From an uncultured Christensenella sp. (GTDB lineage: Bacteria; Bacillota; Clostridia; Christensenellales; UBA1242): a DNA stretch of 13,719 nt. How positions within the stretch are numbered: position 1 is the stretch's first letter; every line of letters starts with the position of its first letter. The stretch is from positions 1 to 13,719 of the forward strand of contig CAJKWP010000033.1 in assembly GCA_905203645.1 (NCBI GenBank), read 5' to 3'. Below are positions 1-6,551 of the stretch, piece by piece. The translations under genes were made by a program, and so were the position numbers. Under the pieces are notes generated by a model. The model did not search any database. It saw only the letters and a program-made list of their open reading frames with translations, and was not told the DNA's origin.

Positions 1-108
1 GGGGGGTATTGTAAACTGAAATTAAGCAAAAAAGCGAAGGTTTCTATCCAAGCGATTATTTTGAAAATGGACAGAAAGTTTTTGCAAAATTGCAAACAAT
101 TAAAATGA
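1..108 (+). other. possible 3' end of an upstream gene
   Basis: Frame 1 is open from the first base to a TGA at 106-108, giving 35 Lys-rich residues with no recognisable motif. The AAGGAG box of the next gene follows three bases after that stop, which is typical operon spacing. In DNA this AT-rich, a 35-codon open frame can occur by chance, so this is only a possible gene tail. Secreted proteins with this kind of signal peptide often lie beside a signal peptidase gene, but nothing in the 35 residues confirms that. The window begins with six G bases, which may be a contig-end artefact. Confidence 0.22.
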
Positions 109-110
109 TA

Positions 111-116
111 AAGGAG
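111..116 (+). promoter_or_regulatory. ribosome binding site AAGGAG with an unusually long spacer
   Basis: AAGGAG lies 16 bases before the ATG at 133, against the usual 5-10. The spacer is almost pure purine (repeated GAAA). No ATG, GTG or TTG lies between the box and 133, so the start stands, but initiation may be weak or may use the purine run. Confidence 0.6.
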
Positions 117-132
117 ATAAAAGAAAGAAAGA

Positions 133-1914
133 ATGAAGAAAAGAACAAAGATTGTTATTTCGACATTAGCGTGCATGGTTTCAATTTGTCTTTTGTTATT
201 TGGTGTCTATGCAAGTGTAAACCCAAGCGTGACGTTGAATGGACAAGTATCGTATTCGGTTCGTGATGCTTCAGTGTACGTGCAAGGAAAGGTCATAAGC
301 AGTGGCTATGACGTAAATTTTGACCAAGTGCCAGCAACAAAAGATGCTTTGCTTGCATTGCAAGATGTTGCAAAGAAAAATCAAGGTTTGGATTATCTTG
401 ACTGGACACATGGTGAAGTGTCAACGGCGGGGATGGACGAAAGCGCAATTCCAAGCAATGAAAAACTTGCAGGTTGGACAATTGAAAATGTCAACTTTGA
501 AGAAGACAGCAATGGAGTGAAAGATATATTTGTAATCTTTCAAGTGACAAACTATTCAAATTATCCAGTGAAAGTAAATTTGAGTTTTGTAAAGACAGAA
601 GATCAGCTTTTGGAAGCCAACATAATAAGGGTAGTCAGCAAAAACAACTTTGTTTTGGCGGAAAACCAAAGCACAACAGGAAAGACCCAAAAAGTAAAGA
701 TAAGATACACAGTCAATGATGACAGCAAAAGTGTAACAAATGTTGACATAGGAATGACATTGCAAGTTTCAAAAGAAGAAATTGCAAAGACAAACCTTGA
801 AATGTTTGACATAACATATTGCACCGAAGCAAGCAAGACAGGACTTACAAGCTATTACACATTTGAAATAAATGACAAAGCCACAGGCACAGTTGTTTAT
901 CCAGCAACTTACACTGACGGAACCAACCCAGTTGCACCTGTTGTGCCTGCAAGAACAAAATATGTTAATGAATGTACAAGCAATTCAGATTGGCTTGGAT
1001 ACTTTATGTCAAACACAAATACTTCTATCATCAAAGTTTATGTTTCAGAAGGAATATCGGAAATTGGTGATTGTGCATTTGCGGGATTTGAAGAAACAAC
1101 CGAAATTGTTTTGCCAACAACAGTAACATATATTGGTGGTGGTGCAATCGCATATTGCAGTGCACTTAAAAATATAAATATTCCAAATGCAGTAAAAACT
1201 ATGGACAGTATAAGCGTGGGTAATTTTATGAATTCAACTATAATAGGAGTATTTGATTTTAGTATGGCACTTGAAGGTATATATTTGCCTGAAAATGTAC
1301 AATGGATTGAATCGCTTGCAAACTATTGCAGTAGTTTGAAATTCCTTGCTGTTGACCGCTTGAATACCACTTTCAAAGATTTTGATTCAAATGTTATTGT
1401 TGTGGTAAATTCTGATTTGGAGCCTTATAATACTGGAGAAATAATGATTTTGAACGGTTGTACTTATACAAGGTTTGATAAACTTGAAAATGTGCATATT
1501 GATAAAATTGAATCATGGGCTTTCATGGGGATGACTGAATTGAAGTCTGCTATAATTCCAAACAGTGTAAGTTATATCGACGCTTATGCTTTTGGGGACT
1601 GTGCAAGTTTGGAAGAAATTGTAATTGGCGAAAGTGTAAATTATATATCTGATCATGCTTTTGCAGACTTTGTATTCGGTGGATGTTCGAGTTTGAAAAA
1701 AGTTTATTTGAAATCAGAGAAGCAATCACAGTCATTTAGCACAACGGCTATGTTTCAATCTTACGCAAAAGGTGATGTATTGTACATTGCAAGCAATCTT
1801 GATGAAAGCAAATTTGGCGCAACAATTACGTCAAATTTTGAAAAAGGAAACTTGATAACATACAAGGGAACACAGTATTACGCTTGGACAATGACAAGTG
1901 ACAGTATAGCGTAA
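133..1914 (+). CDS. secreted BspA-type leucine-rich-repeat protein with SipW-like signal peptide
   Basis: This 593-residue protein is predicted to be exported. Residues 1-29 form a signal peptide: a Lys/Arg N-terminus, a hydrophobic core around LACMVSICLLLFGV and a probable cleavage near YAS. The following NPSVTLNGQVSYSV stretch resembles mature N-termini of TasA/camelysin-like, SipW-processed proteins. Residues 30-250 are rich in predicted beta strands. A Thr/Pro/Val-rich linker (about 250-280) leads to an irregular array of LRR_5/BspA repeats (about 300-560), seen as recurring units such as ITEIGDCAF-like, CSALKNINIPN, CASLEEIVIGE and CSSLKKVYL. BspA repeats are known from surface adhesins and other exported binding proteins; the ligand here cannot be told. 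No LPXTG or obvious C-terminal membrane anchor is present, so it is either released or held by the N-terminal domain. It is monocistronic at its 3' end. The repeat class is well supported; the signal-peptidase type is inferred. Confidence 0.8.
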   Translation: MKKRTKIVISTLACMVSICLLLFGVYASVNPSVTLNGQVSYSVRDASVYVQGKVISSGYDVNFDQVPATKDALLALQDVAKKNQGLDYLDWTHGEVSTAGMDESAIPSNEKLAGWTIENVNFEEDSNGVKDIFVIFQVTNYSNYPVKVNLSFVKTEDQLLEANIIRVVSKNNFVLAENQSTTGKTQKVKIRYTVNDDSKSVTNVDIGMTLQVSKEEIAKTNLEMFDITYCTEASKTGLTSYYTFEINDKATGTVVYPATYTDGTNPVAPVVPARTKYVNECTSNSDWLGYFMSNTNTSIIKVYVSEGISEIGDCAFAGFEETTEIVLPTTVTYIGGGAIAYCSALKNINIPNAVKTMDSISVGNFMNSTIIGVFDFSMALEGIYLPENVQWIESLANYCSSLKFLAVDRLNTTFKDFDSNVIVVVNSDLEPYNTGEIMILNGCTYTRFDKLENVHIDKIESWAFMGMTELKSAIIPNSVSYIDAYAFGDCASLEEIVIGESVNYISDHAFADFVFGGCSSLKKVYLKSEKQSQSFSTTAMFQSYAKGDVLYIASNLDESKFGATITSNFEKGNLITYKGTQYYAWTMTSDSIA

Positions 1915-1953
1915 TTGAATAAATTTAAAACAAAAAATATTGTTTTGAAAAAT

Positions 1954-1983
1954 AACTTGGCAGAGATGTCAAGTTGTTTTTTT
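1954..1983 (+). terminator. intrinsic terminator of the LRR gene
   Basis: The 9-bp arms 1954-1962 (AACTTGGCA) and 1967-1975 (TGTCAAGTT) pair with one G-U and close a GAGA tetraloop. A seven-T run follows at 1977-1983. The hairpin is 39 bases past the stop codon. An A-rich left flank could let it act weakly on the opposite strand too. Confidence 0.85.
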
Positions 1984-1988
1984 GTAAC

Positions 1989-2010
1989 AAAAACCCCAGA
2001 TAATCTGGGG
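1989..2010 (-). terminator. intrinsic terminator of the leftward yab cluster
   Basis: CCCCAGA (1994-2000) and TCTGGGG (2004-2010) form a perfect GC-rich stem with a 3-base loop. Read on the minus strand, it is followed by five T (bases 1993-1989). It lies just past the stop of the CBS gene and faces the rightward terminator at 1954-1983. Confidence 0.85.
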
Positions 2011-2021
2011 TAATTTTGATT

Positions 2022-2744
2022 TTAATAATTTTCCAAAATATTGTTCATATCAACGATATTTGAAGTGGTTATAATGCCAAGGGGTGGTTCCTGCATACTG
2101 CCAGTTTTTGTGATAAGTACTGCAAGCAGTTTGCGATTTTTGTTGAAAAGGTCAAGAACGACTTCGATTGTGGAACTTGCGGGCAAGACTTCGTATTGTT
2201 TGAATACCGAATTGAATTGCAAAATCTGTTCGATAGGGGTGGAAGATATGACTTGGTCAATGTTTCGTTTTTGATTTATTTGACTGCCGATAAATTCCAA
2301 AATCTTTTGACCATTTGCCACACCCAAAAGAGTTCCGTCTTTGTAAATAGGGATATTGCTGAACGACCTTTTTGCCATAAGTCCGACAACATCTTTTATG
2401 CTGACCGAATTTTCAACTGTCAAAACGTCTTCGTGGCAAATTGTTTGAAGTGCGTTTGGTGGGGTGGTGATAAGCCTTGCGATTTTTTCGATATTTTCAA
2501 CAACGCTGTCGTGTGGTTCGGCGATAGTGATATTGTCGTTGCTTCGATGAATGATTGCGTTGCGAAGTCTGCCATAATCAATAAGGTCGTCTTCGTATTT
2601 GCGTACAACGTGATTTACAAGCACGCTTCGGCGGATAAGGTCCGAAAAGTTCATACTGCGCTTGAAGTTGTATTGTGTCCTTAATGAATAATCAATTTGA
2701 TTGTACGCATTGACAAATCTTGTTGCGTTGCTTGGTGTTTGCAT
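2022..2744 (-). CDS. CBS-pair protein with N-terminal HEPN-like helical region
   Basis: The protein has 240 residues. Residues 1-95 are helical (FVNAYNQIDYSL, then VVRKYEDDLIDYGRLRNAIIH). They contain an Rx4H signature, R61 to H66, as seen in HEPN-fold RNases and in some catalytically inert HEPN relatives. Two CBS motifs follow: about 102-155 (ending IPIYKDGTLLGVANGQ) and about 160-235 (ending PPLGIITTSNIVDM). CBS pairs usually bind adenine nucleotides and act as sensors. The N-terminal region plus CBS pair matches an architecture I recall from other bacterial CBS proteins of unknown role. An AAAGGAA ribosome binding site lies 7 bases before the ATG. It is the last gene of the leftward cluster, 63 bases after the divIC-like gene with no terminator between them, so co-transcription is likely. 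It occupies the place where Bacillus has the S1-domain gene yabR. The CBS call is firm; nuclease activity is only an inference. Confidence 0.75.
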   Translation of the reverse strand: MQTPSNATRFVNAYNQIDYSLRTQYNFKRSMNFSDLIRRSVLVNHVVRKYEDDLIDYGRLRNAIIHRSNDNITIAEPHDSVVENIEKIARLITTPPNALQTICHEDVLTVENSVSIKDVVGLMAKRSFSNIPIYKDGTLLGVANGQKILEFIGSQINQKRNIDQVISSTPIEQILQFNSVFKQYEVLPASSTIEVVLDLFNKNRKLLAVLITKTGSMQEPPLGIITTSNIVDMNNILENY

Positions 2745-2807
2745 TAAAAAATTCCTTTTTTTGTGATTTCTGCTTTGAAAGTTTGATATTGGTTGTTTTC
2801 TGATTTT

Positions 2808-3089
2808 TTAGCCTTGTTTTATGATAATATCTTCGGGTTTGCCATAACCATCTTTTTTGAGTGATTCGTCACCAAATTCGCCAGAAGAGCGGATGTCGTA
2901 TTCGTTTTTGGTTTCTTCGATTTGCTGCAATGTTTGTTTGTTTTGTTGGTCAAGGTTTGAAAATTTGTTCTGCAAGCCTTTCAAAACAAAAGTTTGCACC
3001 AATGCGACGGTGAGCATGGCAAAAATCAAAACTGCCACCAAGATGATGACAAATTTTGTCAGTTGTTTGTTTTGTTCTTCCTTTTGCAT
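2808..3089 (-). CDS. divIC: DivIC/FtsB-like septum formation initiator
   Basis: This 93-residue protein has one membrane segment (about 12-33), then a Gln/Asn-rich coiled coil (about 37-63) starting at KFSNLDQQNKQTLQQIEETK. It ends in a short tail with GYGKPEDIII, the pattern that closes many DivIC/FtsB proteins. DivIC joins FtsL and DivIB/FtsQ at the division septum, with the coiled coil outside the membrane. Sequence alone is weak for such small proteins; the call is strengthened by its place directly after yabP and yabQ, as in Bacillus subtilis. Its ATG lies inside the end of yabQ (31-base overlap in another frame), so translation is probably coupled. The only ribosome binding site is a modest GGGGA about 5-9 bases upstream. 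Confidence 0.72.
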   Translation of the reverse strand: MQKEEQNKQLTKFVIILVAVLIFAMLTVALVQTFVLKGLQNKFSNLDQQNKQTLQQIEETKNEYDIRSSGEFGDESLKKDGYGKPEDIIIKQG

Positions 3090-3433
3090 AATTTATCCCC
3101 AACAAATTTGAAAAATTTTGTAAGATTATTATAGCAAACTTGTATAAACTTGGCAATCAATTTTCCCAATGTAATTCGTTGCAAAATCAAAAACGTAAAA
3201 AATATCAAAAAGTGATAAACACGCATTTGTCCATAATCAAACAAAAATACAAAGCCAAAAAGAATGGCACATACTGTTATTGTTGCCAAAAAATCAAAAA
3301 CAATTTTTGTAACGCGATTGTTTTTGCACAAAAAAACTATGTAATTTGAAACGTCAAAAACCAAGCCACTTGCAAAGCCCAAAAGCAAAAGATAAAGGCA
3401 TAAAAGTGGCTGAGTTGTCGTTTGGTACAACAT
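3059..3433 (-). CDS. yabQ: spore cortex biosynthesis membrane protein YabQ
   Basis: This 124-residue membrane protein is mostly hydrophobic. A first segment or pair lies at about 5-36, with the GFASGLVFDVSNY motif typical of the YabQ family. Further segments lie at about 45-90 (ATITVCAILFGFVFLF and FLIFFTFLILQR), and the C-terminus is basic and probably cytosolic (KFVGDKLCKRKNKTNN). In Bacillus subtilis YabQ is made in the mother cell, sits in the outer forespore membrane and is needed for cortex peptidoglycan. Its ATG (3433-3431) directly abuts the yabP stop (TAAATG on the minus strand), a sign of translational coupling, and its end overlaps the next gene. The yabP-yabQ-divIC order supports the assignment more than residue identity does. 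Confidence 0.82.
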   Translation of the reverse strand: MLYQTTTQPLLCLYLLLLGFASGLVFDVSNYIVFLCKNNRVTKIVFDFLATITVCAILFGFVFLFDYGQMRVYHFLIFFTFLILQRITLGKLIAKFIQVCYNNLTKFFKFVGDKLCKRKNKTNN

Positions 3434-3697
3434 TTATTTGAAAATCCTTTTGAAAAATTTTTCTTTTTGGGCATTGTATTTGATTTCTTGAATGGTTCCT
3501 TTCAGTTTCAATATGCCACTGTCAACGTCAATTTTTTCTACTTCCATATTTGTGCCACAGACCGACATATTTTGTCCGCAAACGCAAAGTTCCACTTTTG
3601 TTTGGCTCATATTTGTTACGGATTCGACACCAGTTATTGAAAGATATTTTTGATTTGAAAGGTTGACTTGGCTGTCAGAAAATTTTTTTTCGCTCAT
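3434..3697 (-). CDS. yabP: sporulation protein YabP
   Basis: This 87-residue protein matches the YabP/YqfC family. It has the early ITGVESVTNMSQTKVEL segment, a central CGQNMSVCGTNMEVEKID segment (family pattern G-x-L-x-I-x-G-x-x-L), then ILKLKGTIQEIKY and a basic FFKRIFK end. Members are small beta-rich sporulation proteins made in the mother cell; YabP itself is dispensable for sporulation in Bacillus subtilis under lab conditions. The start is fixed by an AAAGGAG box six bases upstream. It follows the PRC-barrel gene by 37 bases and abuts yabQ. The four Cys residues in the middle (CVCGQNMSVCG and nearby) replace hydrophobic or small positions; two Cys pairs in so short a protein is a little unusual. 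Confidence 0.88.
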   Translation of the reverse strand: MSEKKFSDSQVNLSNQKYLSITGVESVTNMSQTKVELCVCGQNMSVCGTNMEVEKIDVDSGILKLKGTIQEIKYNAQKEKFFKRIFK

Positions 3698-3735
3698 AAT
3701 TTGCTCCTTTTAAGACAAACACAAAATCTGTGAAT

Positions 3736-4446
3736 TTACATGGTTGCAAATGCAAGTTCATTGAGTTTGTTGTGTTTTTTTGCCATTTTGATGGTTGAAT
3801 CGCTTATCATTTGATTTTCGCGGATAATAACTTCGTTGTTGAGTCCCATAAGAGTATATTTTGCACGTTTGCCCAAAAGATTTGGGGTATTGGCAACTAT
3901 TTTTGTTGGGAAAGTTGACCTTTGAGTATCGGCGCTTTGAATTGGAACGATTTTTACTTTGATATCGTTTTCGGAATATGTTTCAAAGGTTTCTTTGGGT
4001 TTGAAACTGTTTATGCTTATTTTTTCTTCGTTTTCTTTAAGCAAAATCATGTCATTGCCAACGTTTATGATGTTTTTTACGTCTATATGTTTGCCTTTGT
4101 TTGTGACCAAATACAAAAGATTTGACTTTTCGTCAATAACGGCGTCGGTGATTTTTCCAAAATTGACACCGTTTATTGTAAAGGCTTGTTTGTTGATAGG
4201 GCTGTTTGGTTGTTCGTACAATGGTTCAATTTTTGTTGTGTTGCGAATTATGATGCCTTCTTCGGTCAGAGCATAGATTTTGTTTGTACTGATATAATTT
4301 TCGATATCTGTTTCGTCGTTGAAAATTATGTACCCGTTTATTTTTGTGAAAGGTTTGTTGAAACAAACACCGCAAATTGTTCCTACACGCTCACATTCAT
4401 AAATGGAAATTACTTCTTTTGATATTAACTCAGAAATTTTGTTCAT
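3736..4446 (-). CDS. PRC-barrel protein, YlmC/YmxH-related, two barrels plus tail
   Basis: The protein has 236 residues when started at the ATG at 4446, which follows a strong GGAGG by five bases. A longer open frame back to 4524 has no such site, and its extra residues do not resemble the family. Residues 1-75 form a PRC barrel beginning MNKISELISKEVISIYECER, close to the YlmC/YmxH sporulation-associated family, which is usually only about 80-100 residues. A second barrel covers about 83-145 (VNFGKITDAVIDEKSNLLYL, then HIDVKNIINVGNDMILL). The last 85 residues end in an LLGKRAKYTLMG...ENQMIS...IKMAKKHNKLNELAFAT segment that I recall as a recurring C-terminal unit of such proteins. PRC barrels are protein- or RNA-binding modules (for example in RimM). 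Placement first in the leftward operon with yabP suggests a sporulation role; the partner is unknown. Confidence 0.72.
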   Translation of the reverse strand: MNKISELISKEVISIYECERVGTICGVCFNKPFTKINGYIIFNDETDIENYISTNKIYALTEEGIIIRNTTKIEPLYEQPNSPINKQAFTINGVNFGKITDAVIDEKSNLLYLVTNKGKHIDVKNIINVGNDMILLKENEEKISINSFKPKETFETYSENDIKVKIVPIQSADTQRSTFPTKIVANTPNLLGKRAKYTLMGLNNEVIIRENQMISDSTIKMAKKHNKLNELAFATM

Positions 4447-4451
4447 GTTTT

Positions 4452-4456
4452 CCTCC
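4452..4456 (-). promoter_or_regulatory. ribosome binding site GGAGG deciding the PRC-barrel start
   Basis: On the minus strand GGAGG is followed by AAAAC and ATG. It sets the start at 4446 rather than the upstream in-frame ATG at 4524. Confidence 0.85.
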
Positions 4457-4495
4457 ACATCATAATCTATTGGAAGATTGATTTGTTTATGTGAC

Positions 4496-4547
4496 AAGTG
4501 ACAACAATCGACAATTTTTTGCAAGCAAAAATAGTTGTCACTTTTTT
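4496..4547. repeat. nested inverted repeat in the divergent control region
   Basis: The outer arms AAGTGACAAC (4496-4505) and GTTGTCACTT (4534-4543) are perfect 10-bp complements. Inside them TTTTTGC (4516-4522) and GCAAAAA (4525-4531) pair around an AA loop. A six-T run (4542-4547) follows on the plus strand, and GTGACA is repeated tandemly at the left edge (4491-4496, 4498-4503). On the plus strand it looks like a terminator, yet no rightward gene precedes it. On the minus strand it would lie in or just before the leader of the PRC-yab operon. It could be an operator, an mRNA leader structure or an insulator between the two divergent promoters. Confidence 0.7.
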
Positions 4548-4672
4548 GTGCTTGAAACTTTGTTATACAAAATATGGCAATAAAGGATAATTTGGAAAAC
4601 GGGAAAATGTCCTTGTCAAAGTTTTGTCATACCAAGTTTTGACGTCGAATAAAAATATTTTGTGGAGAGATA

Positions 4673-4933
4673 ATGTTTAATTTTTTTGATGCTTTGAAAA
4701 CAGAATATGGCAAACATTCAAAAATAATTTCAAAATATAACGTTGTGATGACGGGTGGAAACCTTGTATACATTGAAGGGCACAAAGGGATAATCAAAAT
4801 GCAACCAGATATCATCACGGTCAAAGTGCGTGGCGGATTGTTGCAAGTCAAGGGGGAAGACCTTTTTTTGAAGGAATTGACCAAAAACACAATTTGTGTG
4901 CAAGGAAAACTTTTCGGGGTAGAGGTGCTTTGA
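4673..4933 (+). CDS. yqfC: sporulation protein YqfC
   Basis: This 86-residue YabP/YqfC-family protein has the segments YNVVMTGGNLVYIEGHKGI, ITVKVRGGLLQVKGEDLFLK and ICVQGKLFGVEVL. They follow the same beta-rich pattern as the yabP product on the other strand. In Bacillus subtilis yqfC is under the mother-cell factor sigma-E, and YqfC is linked to the forespore-engulfing stage. The assignment as YqfC rather than a second YabP rests on direct coupling to yqfD: the TGA stop (4931-4933) shares one base with the yqfD ATG. A GGAG box lies 5 bases before the ATG. First gene of a five-gene rightward operon. Confidence 0.87.
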   Translation: MFNFFDALKTEYGKHSKIISKYNVVMTGGNLVYIEGHKGIIKMQPDIITVKVRGGLLQVKGEDLFLKELTKNTICVQGKLFGVEVL

Positions 4934-6057
4934 TGAAAAGTGGATACAGATATACATTCAAGGGCGTAAACACCGAAAGGATTTTGAACAAGATGTCGGC
5001 GGACTTTGAATTGTTTGATATCAAAAAAGACGGCACAAAGGGACAATTTTGCATAAGCCTTTCAAAGGACAAAAAGTTGTGCAAGCAAATGAAAAATTTT
5101 GATATCCAAATTGAGCAAAAACAGGGTTTTGGAATTTTGTATCATTTGCTTTGCCTTGTCAAAAGATATGGAATTATGACGGCACTTCTTTTGTCAGTCG
5201 CATTTTTTGTTGTGTGTTCAAATTTTGTATTTGGGATAAAAGTTATGGGGATTGAAAGTATTTCACAAACCGAAGTAATACAAATTTTGAAGCAAAATGG
5301 TTTTGAAAAAATCAACAAAAAAAGTGATATAGATACGTCAAAATTTGAAAAAGACTTGTCATCGAATTTGAAAAATATTTCGCTTGTAAGCATTATCATA
5401 AAAGGCAACACACTTGTTGTGTCCATAAAAGAAAAGGTGCAGAACAGCGAATATGAAAACAAAGATAATTTTGAACCGATTGTAAGTAATTTTGACGGAG
5501 TACTTACAAAAGTGCAACTTGTGCAAGGAATGTTGAACAAAAAGGTTGGCGACATAATAAAGAAAGGTGATGTTTTGGTTTTTCCGTACATAGTTGATGC
5601 ATCGGGAAATCAAAGGAAAGTTGAGCCGAAAGCCGAAATATATGCCAAAGTTTACATAACGCAAAAGGCAAGTTTTTATGACGTTGAAATGATTGCAAAA
5701 AGGACTGGAAAGAGTATGATCAAAACAGATATTTCTGCATTTGGATTGAAAATTTTTTCTGACCACAAGGAATGTGAATTTACTCTTTATGAAACAGAAA
5801 GTACAAAAAAAACAATATCAAATGGAAATATTTTTCCAATAACGCTGGAAAAGACAACCTTTTATGAAATACAAAACGAACGAGTTGAAAATGACTTTGA
5901 ACAAAAAAAACAACAAATTATGGATGATTTGAAACAAAAAACTTTGAAAAATTTGCAAGAATGTGACATAATAGAAAATGAAAGGCAAAACGTGACGCGA
6001 ATTGCGGGCAAAAATGAATTGGAATACGTTTTGGAAATACAAAAAAGGATAATTTGA
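4933..6057 (+). CDS. yqfD: sporulation protein YqfD (stage IV)
   Basis: The protein has 374 residues when started at the ATG at 4933, which overlaps the yqfC stop and has GAGG 7-10 bases before it. An in-frame ATG at 4894 would add 13 residues encoded inside yqfC and is less likely. Residues 1-78 are a cytosolic domain (starting MKSGYRYTFKGVNTERIL). One membrane segment covers about 80-101 (LLLSVAFFVVCSNFVFGI), and residues 102-374 form the large domain beyond the membrane, beginning VMGIESISQTEVIQILKQNG. This is the YqfD architecture, and the length is close to the Bacillus protein. YqfD acts in the mother-cell line during sporulation; its biochemical task is not established. The C-terminal third is very Lys/Gln-rich and probably helical. 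The stop shares one base with the ybeY ATG. Confidence 0.88.
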   Translation: MKSGYRYTFKGVNTERILNKMSADFELFDIKKDGTKGQFCISLSKDKKLCKQMKNFDIQIEQKQGFGILYHLLCLVKRYGIMTALLLSVAFFVVCSNFVFGIKVMGIESISQTEVIQILKQNGFEKINKKSDIDTSKFEKDLSSNLKNISLVSIIIKGNTLVVSIKEKVQNSEYENKDNFEPIVSNFDGVLTKVQLVQGMLNKKVGDIIKKGDVLVFPYIVDASGNQRKVEPKAEIYAKVYITQKASFYDVEMIAKRTGKSMIKTDISAFGLKIFSDHKECEFTLYETESTKKTISNGNIFPITLEKTTFYEIQNERVENDFEQKKQQIMDDLKQKTLKNLQECDIIENERQNVTRIAGKNELEYVLEIQKRII

Positions 6058-6548
6058 TGAAAAGCAATATCAGGATAAATTTTTTGGGAATAAAGGGATT
6101 TTTTTTGAAGAGAAAGATTGCAAAAGTGTATGACACGATTGCAAAATATCTTGGAATTGACAAACCTTTGCTTGTCAACGTTGGATTTGTAAGTGGTGAT
6201 GCAATACAAAAACTTAACAAAGAGCACAGACAAATTGACAAGCCGACCGACGTTTTGTCGTTTCCGTTTTTTGATTTGAAAAATGGGACAGGCTTTGAAA
6301 AGGCAACCAAAGACGATATGTTTGATATCGACGGGACATTTGAACTTGGCGATATTTTGATTTGTGAAGAAATTGCCACTTTGCAAGCAAAAAATCTTGG
6401 GCACAGCAAAAAGCGTGAAATATGTTTTTTGGCTACCCATGGTTTTTTGCATCTTTTGGGTTTCGACCATATTGACCCCGACGACGAAAAACTTATGAAC
6501 AGCATTGCACAAAAAGCGCTTGATACTTGCGGGATAAAAAGGAAATAA
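6057..6548 (+). CDS. ybeY: endoribonuclease YbeY (rRNA maturation factor)
   Basis: This 163-residue protein is the usual YbeY length. The metal site HGFLHLLGFDH is intact, with H128, H132 and H138, and the upstream RQIDKPTDVLSFPF block is the family's other hallmark. YbeY is a zinc-dependent single-strand endoribonuclease involved in 16S rRNA 3'-end maturation and ribosome quality control. The ATG at 6057 overlaps the yqfD stop (TGATG) and has AGGA 7 bases before it; a TTG at 6054 is also in frame but less likely. In many Firmicutes phoH lies between yqfD and ybeY; it is absent here. The gene ends 3 bases before era. Confidence 0.95.
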   Translation: MKSNIRINFLGIKGFFLKRKIAKVYDTIAKYLGIDKPLLVNVGFVSGDAIQKLNKEHRQIDKPTDVLSFPFFDLKNGTGFEKATKDDMFDIDGTFELGDILICEEIATLQAKNLGHSKKREICFLATHGFLHLLGFDHIDPDDEKLMNSIAQKALDTCGIKRK

Positions 6549-6551
6549 CTT

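Larger units (their letters stand above)
4447..4672. promoter_or_regulatory. divergent control region between the PRC-yab and yqfC operons
   Basis: This 226-base gap must hold both promoters. Weak sigma-A-like matches exist. On the minus strand, TTGTCG (4513-4508) is followed after 17 bases by CATAAA. On the plus strand, TTGTCA (4624-4629) is followed after 18 bases by AATAAA (4648-4653). AAGTTTTG is repeated directly at 4619-4626 and 4634-4641, and a CATAC at 4628-4632 recalls the mother-cell sigma-E minus-10 element, but no fitting minus-35 is seen. Promoter calls are therefore tentative. The yqfC ribosome binding site GGAG lies at 4664-4667. Confidence 0.45.

Noticed and set aside
80..96. 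TTTTGCAAAA palindrome and TTGCAAA direct repeat before the LRR gene, considered as an operator
   Set aside because: Short AT-rich self-complementary words are expected by chance here, and no promoter with good spacing could be placed beside them.
4447..4524. 26-residue extension of the PRC-barrel protein
   Set aside because: It overlaps the inverted repeat. The GGAGG site and the family N-terminus MNKISELI both select 4446.
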